DNA of 14,402 bases, taken from contig JARBTY010000055.1 in the NCBI GenBank assembly GCA_029239935.1, positions 1-14,402 of the forward strand, in the 5' to 3' direction. Below, one piece after another: positions 1 to 5,257 of this stretch. A program made the position numbers and the translations under genes. This DNA comes from Clostridia bacterium. GTDB taxonomy: Bacteria > Bacillota_A > Clostridia > Lachnospirales > Cellulosilyticaceae. Every line of letters starts with the position of its first letter. The first letter of the stretch is position 1. The notes under the pieces were generated by a model, which was not told the DNA's origin, did no database searches, and was given only the letters and a program-made list of their open reading frames with translations.

Positions 1-813
1 AGGCTTATCTGAAAAAGAAGGCGATAAATGTTTGAATGCCCCTTGTAAATGTTTTTCAAGGGCGGCCAAATGAAAATGGCATAAAGCAATTCCCATATCG
101 ATTCTTTGAATATCGTAACCTAATCGGTCGCTGTAGCCTGGGGTTTTTAATTCATAAAAATGATAGGTGTTACCCTCCTTTATGATTCGCCAAGGCTGCT
201 TGTTAGAAGCAGATGGAGCAAGTCTTACCATCTCAAGTAAAAACTCATACTTCCCTGCAGCAGCTGTGCTCAAAGGAGCGGAGAAATTGCCATCAAAAAA
301 GAGTTCATTCCAAGCTTTTCTTTGATTTGATTTTGCGGCAAATCTAATAAAAGAACCCATGAGATGACCTTTTGCTAAAGGGTAGCCTACAGGAGATACG
401 ATGGGGAAGAGTACATCTTCTTTGACACCCATAGCCTCAGCAAAGGCACCTTTTTTAAAAGTACCCCCCAGCCAGCAGGTTCCAAGCCCTAAAGAAGCGG
501 CATATAAGACAAGTTTTTCAAAGGTATAACCTAACGTTTCTAAAGCGAAGGGTTCATCTTTTTGAATACTTGCACCAATATAGGCGGAGGCGTCTTTGAT
601 GACACCATAAGTCCCCAGCTTAGCATCGTTATGTTTCAGGTCATTTTCCAGCAGCTTAAAGGTAACCTTTGGTGTAAAAGGCCCCGAAAGCGAATACATA
701 TACTGAGTAAGCTGATCTTTGACAGCTTGTGTAAGCTGTTGTTTGTCATAAGTTCGGACAGACGTCCGCGTTTTAACCACATTGTCAAGGGCAGTATTGA
801 AAATAGTATCCAT
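1..813 (-). CDS. Nitroreductase family protein (TM1586-like), 3' end beyond the window
   Basis: Partial gene: 271 codons are open from the ATG at 813 down to position 1 with no stop, so the C-terminus lies outside. The N-terminal part has the nitroreductase FMN-phosphate signature RTSVRTY (residues 16-22). The middle carries GLGTCWLGGTF, and the second half carries APSASNKQPWRI and a DMGIALCH segment. Two nitroreductase-like halves in one chain suggest the TM1586-type 'putative TM nitroreductase' family, presumably an FMN-dependent NAD(P)H oxidoreductase; the substrate cannot be told. The start at 813 is preferred because GGAGG lies about 12 bases upstream. An in-frame ATG at 840 has no ribosome site and would add 9 residues. 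It lies 75 bases downstream of the HxlR-type regulator with no terminator between, so the two are probably co-transcribed. A weak extra promoter (GCTATA, 853-858 on the plus strand) is possible. Confidence 0.85.
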   Translation of the reverse strand, partial: MDTIFNTALDNVVKTRTSVRTYDKQQLTQAVKDQLTQYMYSLSGPFTPKVTFKLLENDLKHNDAKLGTYGVIKDASAYIGASIQKDEPFALETLGYTFEKLVLYAASLGLGTCWLGGTFKKGAFAEAMGVKEDVLFPIVSPVGYPLAKGHLMGSFIRFAAKSNQRKAWNELFFDGNFSAPLSTAAAGKYEFLLEMVRLAPSASNKQPWRIIKEGNTYHFYELKTPGYSDRLGYDIQRIDMGIALCHFHLAALEKHLQGAFKHLSPSFSDKP

Positions 814-888
814 ATAGAATTTAAACCTCCATTTTTTCATTTTTTAATTTAAGCTATACTATCAAATAGATGTGAACAATTGAAGAAG

Positions 889-1215
889 TTATAAATCGGA
901 AAAATGTTTAACAGACCACTTCTCTAAAATATCTAAAGCTGGGGAAAGCTCTTTACCCATGGGAGTAAGCTCAAACTCTACCCGAGGAGGAACCTCAGGA
1001 TAAGTGGTTTTAAAAATCAGACCGGCACTTTCCAGTTGAGCTAATTTTTCGTTTAAAACTTTTTGGCTGATACCGCTGGTGATTCTCTGAAGTTCTAAAA
1101 ATCTTTTGGGACCACTTTCAAGATGGCAGAGAATCACAGCTTTCCACTTACCGCGGATAAGATCCATACCAAGGTCTAAGTGACAGACATAGTTTTTGTT
1201 TTTGTAAGTTAACAT
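889..1215 (-). CDS. HxlR-family winged-helix transcriptional regulator
   Basis: 108 residues, the normal length for an HxlR/MarR-like regulator. The family signature is clear: a Cys near the N-terminus (C11) followed by LDLGMDLIRGKWKAVILCHL, then the recognition-helix segment RITSGISQKVLNEKLAQLESAGLI, the wing (TYPEVPPRVEFELTPMGKEL) and a C-terminal dimerisation helix. In characterised relatives (HypR, YodB) the N-terminal Cys senses electrophiles or disulfide stress. Whether C11 does so here is inference. The gene sits between a nitroreductase-like gene downstream and a divergent iron-sulfur flavoprotein gene, so it most likely regulates one or both and itself. The start codon ATG at 1215 has only a weak GGGTG ribosome site. 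Confidence 0.9.
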   Translation of the reverse strand: MLTYKNKNYVCHLDLGMDLIRGKWKAVILCHLESGPKRFLELQRITSGISQKVLNEKLAQLESAGLIFKTTYPEVPPRVEFELTPMGKELSPALDILEKWSVKHFSDL

Positions 1216-1251
1216 TTAGAGCACCCACTTTTTACTGAATTTATGGTGAAA

Positions 1252-1280
1252 AAAATAACGCTTTGAAGATAGTATATCAA
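1252..1280 (-). promoter_or_regulatory. Promoter of the HxlR-type regulator
   Basis: Read on the minus strand, -35 TTGATA (1275-1280) and -10 TATTTT (1252-1257) are separated by 17 bases. It points away from the isf-like promoter, and the two -35 boxes are 21 bases apart. Confidence 0.5.
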
Positions 1281-1303
1281 ATCTTACTAAAAAGTGCATA
1301 CTT
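1271..1303. promoter_or_regulatory. Candidate HxlR-family operator between divergent promoters
   Basis: Imperfect dyad symmetry lies between the two -35 boxes. AGTAT (1271-1275) is mirrored by ATACT (1298-1302), and a smaller dyad AAGTGCATACTT (1292-1303) has AAGT/ACTT arms. HxlR-family proteins commonly bind AGTA/TACT-rich dyads at or beside their own promoter; the assignment here is by position and symmetry only. Confidence 0.35.
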
Positions 1304-1330
1304 GTTGAAAAAAATAATAAAGACTATACT
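1302..1330 (+). promoter_or_regulatory. Sigma-A-type promoter of the iron-sulfur flavoprotein gene
   Basis: -35 TTGTTG (1302-1307), 17-base spacer, -10 TATACT (1325-1330). It lies about 40 bases upstream of the start codon at 1370, which is preceded by AAGGAGG. Confidence 0.6.
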
Positions 1331-1369
1331 GGGAGAGGAAACACTACTTGTGTACAAGGAGGAAAGAGA

Positions 1370-2002
1370 ATGAAAGTTTTAGCATTTAATGGAAGTCCTC
1401 ATAAAGAGGGGAATACTTATCATGCCATAAAAATAGCAGCTGATGAGTTGGAGAAACAAGGCATAGAAACAGAAATTATCCATGTGGGCAATAAGGTCAT
1501 CAGAGGATGTATTGCCTGTGGACAATGTGTAAAAAATAAAGATGAGAAATGTAGTATTGGAGATGAGGTTAACGGCTGGCTTCAAAAGATGAAAGAAGCT
1601 GACGGCATTATTTTAGGTTCTCCGGTACATTACTCGGCAATAGCTGGGACTATGAAATCTTTCTTAGACCGTGCATTTTATGTGGCAGGGGTTAATAACA
1701 GCATGTTGCGGCATAAAGTAGGAGCAGCTGTTGTTGCGGTGAGAAGGTCAGGAGGTGTTCCAACCTTTGAGCAGCTGAACAACTATATCAATTATTCTGA
1801 AATGCTGATGCCTACCTCCAATTATTGGAATGTTATTCATGGAACCAGACCAGGAGATGCCCTGCAGGATGAAGAGGGTGTGCAGATCATGAGAGTACTG
1901 GGAAAAAACATGGCATGGCTGATGAAGCTTGCTGAAGCTGGAAAAGGAAAAGTTGAAGAGCCAGAGAAAGAACGTAAGGTATTTACTAATTTTATTCGTT
2001 AA
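1370..2002 (+). CDS. Flavodoxin-fold NAD(P)H-dependent oxidoreductase, iron-sulfur flavoprotein (Isf-like)
   Basis: 210 residues of the NADPH-dependent FMN reductase superfamily. The N-terminal beta-strand and phosphate loop NGSPHKEGNT (residues 7-16) bind the FMN phosphate, and GSPVHYSAIAGTMKSFLDR is the second conserved flavin-contact block. Four cysteines, C47, C50, C53 and C61 (CX2CX2CX7C), match the compact [4Fe-4S] motif of archaeal and clostridial Isf proteins, so an electron-transfer or reductase role with FMN plus an Fe-S cluster is likely; the partner is unknown. The ATG at 1370 follows an AAGGAGG site at normal distance. The gene is transcribed alone, divergently from the HxlR-type regulator, and ends at a strong terminator. 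Confidence 0.88.
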   Translation: MKVLAFNGSPHKEGNTYHAIKIAADELEKQGIETEIIHVGNKVIRGCIACGQCVKNKDEKCSIGDEVNGWLQKMKEADGIILGSPVHYSAIAGTMKSFLDRAFYVAGVNNSMLRHKVGAAVVAVRRSGGVPTFEQLNNYINYSEMLMPTSNYWNVIHGTRPGDALQDEEGVQIMRVLGKNMAWLMKLAEAGKGKVEEPEKERKVFTNFIR

Positions 2003-2027
2003 GTAGTTTTATCAATTGGAACCATTT

Positions 2028-2070
2028 AAAAACACCTTCTTAGATGCCTTTGGCCTAAGAAGGTGTTTTT
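2028..2070. terminator. Bidirectional intrinsic terminator
   Basis: A 16-base perfect inverted repeat (arms 2028-2043 and 2055-2070, core CACCTTCTTAG/CTAAGAAGGTG) has an 11-base loop and is flanked by A and T runs on opposite sides. It can stop both the iron-sulfur flavoprotein transcript (plus) and the parA-small-protein transcript (minus), which converge here. Confidence 0.92.
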
Positions 2071-2076
2071 GAATCT

Positions 2077-2253
2077 CTAGAGCAGATAATCTGGTAAATT
2101 TTGAATCATACGGGACTTTTGAAGAGGGGGCTTAGGTGTCTTTTCCGTATCAGCAGGCGTTGAGGGAGGTAAGGAAACGTTTGAATCTTTTTCAAAGTCT
2201 TGGGTTTCTACTGCCTTATTGATGCGATGAATACTTTTTTTACTGAGTGACAC
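2077..2253 (-). CDS. 58-residue protein of unknown function, GTG start, overlapping the 3' end of parA
   Basis: The ORF starts at GTG (2251-2253) and ends with TAG (2077-2079). The start is chosen because AAGGAGG (2263-2269 on the minus strand) lies 9 bases upstream, inside the parA coding sequence. The gene overlaps parA by 14 bases, implying translational coupling. The protein begins MSLSKKSIHRINKAVE, a basic and probably helical segment, continues through an acidic/polar stretch (residues 17-27) and a Pro-rich linker (29-43), and ends with the hydrophobic MIQNLPDYLL. I do not recognise a family. Its position immediately after a ParA-type ATPase and its basic N-terminus suggest a small ParA partner, because ParB-type activators stimulate ParA through a short basic N-terminal peptide. 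This is inference. An automatic ATG-only or length-filtered call would miss it. Confidence 0.72.
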   Translation of the reverse strand: MSLSKKSIHRINKAVETQDFEKDSNVSLPPSTPADTEKTPKPPLQKSRMIQNLPDYLL

Positions 2254-3034
2254 GTTCTACGACCTCCTTGGTAAGAGATAAATATTCTTTGGCACTACGG
2301 CTGGATTTTTTGTAATCCATAACAGGTCGCCCATTTTCTTGAGACCATTCGATGGCACTATCTACTTTTATGTAGGTTTCAAATACATGGGTATGTCTCA
2401 GTTCTTCAAGAGCTGAAAGAGTCTGCTTGAGATAGCTTTTACGGGAATCAGCTTTTGTAATGCATACCCCCAGCATTTGTAAATCCGGTGTGACATACTT
2501 GATCTCATTTAAAAAATCAAATAGGTTGGCGAGACCAAATAAGCCCCAAGGACTTGCTTCCACAGGAGTAATCATGTAATGAGAGGCGCAAAGGATATTC
2601 ATCACCCATCCCCCTAAGGTAGGCGGGGAATCAATCAAAATATAGTCGTATTTATTTTCAGCTAAAATATTTTTAAGGCCATTTTTAAGGATATATTCCC
2701 TTTGCCACTTTGTAAAAAGTTCATACTCAATAGAACTCATCAAAGTAGAGGAGAGAATCATATCGATACCAGGATATCTAGTGGGAAAGATATAATCCGA
2801 CAAATCTTTCTGAGACTTAATAGCAGTATAAAGATTTTTATCACTTTTAGCTGTTTCAAGCACAAAGTCTTCATCAAAATAAGCCAGTGAAAGATTGAGC
2901 TGCATATCTCCGTCAATGAGCAGCACTTTATATCCCAGTGAAGATAAAGAATAACCTACATTTGCACAGGTAGTAGATTTGCCGCTTCCGCCCTTGTTGT
3001 TTACAAAGCATAAAACATGTGTTGAAGATGCCAT
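2240..3034 (-). CDS. ParA/Soj/MinD-superfamily ATPase
   Basis: 264 residues, typical of short ParA (Soj-like) proteins without an N-terminal DNA-binding extension. The deviant Walker A motif KGGSGKST is at residues 14-21 (signature K14, catalytic K19). Switch I is DGDMQ (41-45) instead of the common DxDPQ, and Walker B is YILIDSPP (131-138, D135). The family dimerises with ATP on DNA or membrane and positions plasmids, chromosomes or protein cargo. No ParB homologue and no obvious parS site lies nearby; the adjacent 58-residue protein is the only candidate partner. It is probably not the main chromosomal Soj, which is usually beside parB/spo0J. The ATG at 3034 follows GAGGG 5 bases upstream. 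It has its own promoter and dyad, but no terminator separates it from the upstream hydrolase/propeller pair. Confidence 0.92.
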   Translation of the reverse strand: MASSTHVLCFVNNKGGSGKSTTCANVGYSLSSLGYKVLLIDGDMQLNLSLAYFDEDFVLETAKSDKNLYTAIKSQKDLSDYIFPTRYPGIDMILSSTLMSSIEYELFTKWQREYILKNGLKNILAENKYDYILIDSPPTLGGWVMNILCASHYMITPVEASPWGLFGLANLFDFLNEIKYVTPDLQMLGVCITKADSRKSYLKQTLSALEELRHTHVFETYIKVDSAIEWSQENGRPVMDYKKSSRSAKEYLSLTKEVVERVTQ

Positions 3035-3089
3035 GATATCCCTCTTTCTAAGGTGTACTTAAAAACCATACGTCGCATTAATGCATTTG

Positions 3090-3109
3090 AATTGATTATA
3101 ACATCAATT
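3090..3109. promoter_or_regulatory. Dyad overlapping the parA -10, candidate operator
   Basis: A perfect 7-base inverted repeat, AATTGAT (3090-3096) and ATCAATT (3103-3109), with a 6-base spacer, sits across the -10 box of the parA promoter. Its position suits repression; the binding protein is unknown. ParA-type proteins often autoregulate, but short ones usually need a partner to do so. Confidence 0.45.
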
Positions 3110-3123
3110 TTTCAGACTATCAA
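3095..3123 (-). promoter_or_regulatory. Near-consensus sigma-A promoter of parA
   Basis: Read on the minus strand: -35 TTGATA (3118-3123), 17-base spacer, -10 TATAAT (3095-3100). The -35 lies within the last codons of the upstream propeller-like gene. Start codon 3034 is about 60 bases downstream. Confidence 0.75.
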
Positions 3124-4162
3124 ATGCTGTCATAGGTGAGCCGTCCAAAAGTGCTTTGCCTTTGTAAGTATGAAGAGCCAGGCAATAAAGCAGTTTTTCT
3201 GTTTTAAGGTTATAAAGGGTCAAATAATTTCTATAGACTCTATGGGCTGGGTCATAGAGTATAAGCTGCAGATTATTTCCTTGTAAAAAGCCGTTGACTA
3301 ATACAACGTTTTCATTAGGCAGGGGTAAGCTGCCATTCTGTACAAGCTTCAGCTTTTGATCAAATAAGGCGTAAAGCAGCTTGTCTTTGGTAAAAGACAA
3401 AGCAATGATCTGAGAGTTGCTGCTAAAAACATATTGAGATGTAAAAGGCAGTGGAATATAAAAGGGCTCATCTAAAGGGAAAGGCATTACCAGAAGCTTA
3501 TCATCATTTATAAAGATGGCGTTCCCCATAGAATCAAGGGTATAGTGAGGATGAGAAATCGCACTGGGATGAGTGGGAATCTGAACTGCTTTTTTTACCC
3601 TCAGTGAAAGGGCATCAATCTGATAGATAAAAGCTTCATAAGCATTGACTTTGCCCCCTAATAAAACAAAGGTATCCCCAATAAGCTTGATATGAGAAAC
3701 GTACATGTTGCCTAGATTATCCTCAGGAAGGAAAACAAGTTTTTTGACCTTAAGATCTTGTTTATCAAGGATATAAATAGCTTCTAAGCCTCCTGTAAAA
3801 GAAACAATGATAGAGGAGGTATCCTCATAATAGTCATGAAAATAGGTTAGAGGCGGCTCCTGTAGGTCTTTTCTGAATCCGTTGATAGCTGATAAGACCC
3901 GCTTGTGCTGCGGGCTGGGCAGAAAGCCTTCTGTAAAGCTTTTAAAGGTAGTTTTAAGGGGAGAAACCCCTTTTTCGGATACAGCGTATCCTTTAGGTGA
4001 AGACAGGGCGGCGTCACTGTAAAAAAGAGTCATATTAAAGCCGGCGGCATCAGGGAGATTACTTAATAAAAGCTCATAAGATAAAGTAGGCTTAGATAAA
4101 AAGTACCCTAAAAGCCCTATACAAATGAGGAGTAAGAATAAAAATAATTTTTTTTGTTTCAT
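3104..4162 (-). CDS. Membrane-anchored hypothetical protein, possible beta-propeller
   Basis: 352 residues from the ATG at 4160-4162. The longer frame to 4192 would overlap the upstream gene by 29 bases and lacks a ribosome site, whereas this ATG sits one base after the upstream stop with AAGG about 9 bases before it. The N-terminus MKQKK followed by about 18 hydrophobic residues is a signal anchor; there is no lipobox cysteine, so the rest is probably extracytoplasmic. The remainder alternates short beta-strand-like segments with turns (for example SIIVSFTGGLEAIYILDKQDLKVKK-type units and FVLLGG, LLVMPF, LYALFDQKLKL, LTLYNLKTEKLLY), as in irregular propeller domains. I recognise no specific family and see no catalytic motif. 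It is almost certainly co-transcribed with the upstream permuted papain-like hydrolase, and may support it or share its envelope location. Confidence 0.75.
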   Translation of the reverse strand: MKQKKLFLFLLLICIGLLGYFLSKPTLSYELLLSNLPDAAGFNMTLFYSDAALSSPKGYAVSEKGVSPLKTTFKSFTEGFLPSPQHKRVLSAINGFRKDLQEPPLTYFHDYYEDTSSIIVSFTGGLEAIYILDKQDLKVKKLVFLPEDNLGNMYVSHIKLIGDTFVLLGGKVNAYEAFIYQIDALSLRVKKAVQIPTHPSAISHPHYTLDSMGNAIFINDDKLLVMPFPLDEPFYIPLPFTSQYVFSSNSQIIALSFTKDKLLYALFDQKLKLVQNGSLPLPNENVVLVNGFLQGNNLQLILYDPAHRVYRNYLTLYNLKTEKLLYCLALHTYKGKALLDGSPMTAFDSLKN

Positions 4163-4163
4163 A

Positions 4164-4988
4164 TTACCAATCCTTATCTGGATTAAATCCAAATATTTGA
4201 AGTGTTTCTAACAGTGGACTTGCGGCGATATTCTGAGGAGAGACAAAAAGTGTATCCGGCTCATCAAGATCAAAACCAAAAGCATTAAAAGTTTGCCATA
4301 CCAACAGGGAACAGTGGGTTGAAGAGGGGGTAAGCCCTTGGTTTTTATCAGCAAGGATATTATAAGGCAAATCCCTTAAGGAAGAACTGGCATAGCTAGC
4401 AATCTCATCAAGAACAGTTTGGTCTGTATCTTTCAGGCGCATCATTTTAAAGGTTGGGAAATACCGCCATTTGACGGCATCCTGCTCCATGCTGATGGTT
4501 CCAGGATTTAAGGCTTCTAGCAGCTTGCCTCTTTTCTCATCAATGACCACTCCAGCGTGGCCGTGGCGCCAGTTCATGGTACGGGTTGACTTGGTTAAAA
4601 AGATATAGCCATTATGATAGGGAGCCAGTTCAAATCCTGCTATGGCCTTACCAGATTCATCGGTAACAGAATCAAGAAGCGTAACAATAGACAGGTTTTC
4701 TGAGTCAAAACGGACGGCTGTAAGATAATCTTTTTGAAAACGCAGCATTCTTTCTTCAAAATCGGGTAACGCTTTAAGTTCTTCCACAATAGGTTTGGCA
4801 ATACCGGTCTGTTCATAGAGGGTTTTATAATCCGTTTCATCTAAAACGGTTTTATTGAGAATAGATGTAATGTCAATTTGGGTGTGAGAAGGCGTATGGT
4901 AACCGTCCCTTACGACAAACTCACCATATATGAAATAAATGACTGCAAATAAAATACAAAAGGATATAAGAGCATGTTTAAGTCGCAA
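4164..4988 (-). CDS. Membrane-anchored YiiX/YebB-like (permuted NlpC/P60, papain-like) hydrolase
   Basis: 274 residues. The start is TTG at 4988 with AGGAGG 9 bases upstream; no better start is visible. Residues 5-21 are a hydrophobic signal anchor, so the enzyme faces outside. The catalytic half begins with GYIFLTKSTRTMNWRHGHAGVV (127-148), carrying H142/H144. It ends with THCSLLVWQTF (224-234), in which C226 is the likely nucleophile. His before Cys is the order of the circularly permuted papain-like superfamily (YiiX/YaeF, Pfam Peptidase_C92-like), opposite to classical NlpC/P60. Family members are proposed to act on lipid or amide bonds in the envelope; the substrate is unknown. Residues 30-120 are a helical, charged spacer unlike the catalytic domain. 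The stop codon is one base from the start of the next gene, so they form an operon. Family assignment is by motif reading. Confidence 0.7.
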   Translation of the reverse strand: MRLKHALISFCILFAVIYFIYGEFVVRDGYHTPSHTQIDITSILNKTVLDETDYKTLYEQTGIAKPIVEELKALPDFEERMLRFQKDYLTAVRFDSENLSIVTLLDSVTDESGKAIAGFELAPYHNGYIFLTKSTRTMNWRHGHAGVVIDEKRGKLLEALNPGTISMEQDAVKWRYFPTFKMMRLKDTDQTVLDEIASYASSSLRDLPYNILADKNQGLTPSSTHCSLLVWQTFNAFGFDLDEPDTLFVSPQNIAASPLLETLQIFGFNPDKDW

Positions 4989-5161
4989 GATGATTTGCCT
5001 CCTGAGCAGTTTATAATAATATAGTCTTATTTTAACATAGAAATATGTAAAAGAAATAAAATAATTTACAGTATAACACAGTAAGAGTAAATGTATTTAT
5101 AATTTTTATAAAGCGTATTTAAAAGATAAATATATATTTAGAAAATAAAAACTATTTTTTA

Positions 5162-5188
5162 TTGAAAATATATTTGCGCTGCTATAGA
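5162..5188 (+). promoter_or_regulatory. Probable hppA promoter, extended -10
   Basis: TGC-TATAGA (5180-5188) is an extended -10. TTGAAA (5162-5167) lies only 15 bases upstream, shorter than ideal. The predicted start of transcription is near 5195, giving a leader of about 60 bases. A GGATGA/TCATCC inverted repeat (5193-5198 and 5210-5215) would form a hairpin at or near the 5' end of the transcript. The remainder of the 254-base gap (5004-5257) is AT-rich with no convincing gene. Confidence 0.4.
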
Positions 5189-5257
5189 ATGAGGATGAAA
5201 TAGAGTGAGTCATCCATTTACAGTTATTCTAAAAACAATAGGACTAGGGGGGGTTTT

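Noticed and set aside
562..852. 96-codon plus-strand ORF
   Set aside because: It lies antisense to the nitroreductase-like gene, whose motifs are clear; no ribosome site or family resemblance.
2240..3034. Interpretation of parA as a plasmid or phage partition gene marking a mobile element
   Set aside because: No rep, integrase, ParB or att-like repeats nearby, and the flanking genes are chromosomal housekeeping or envelope genes.
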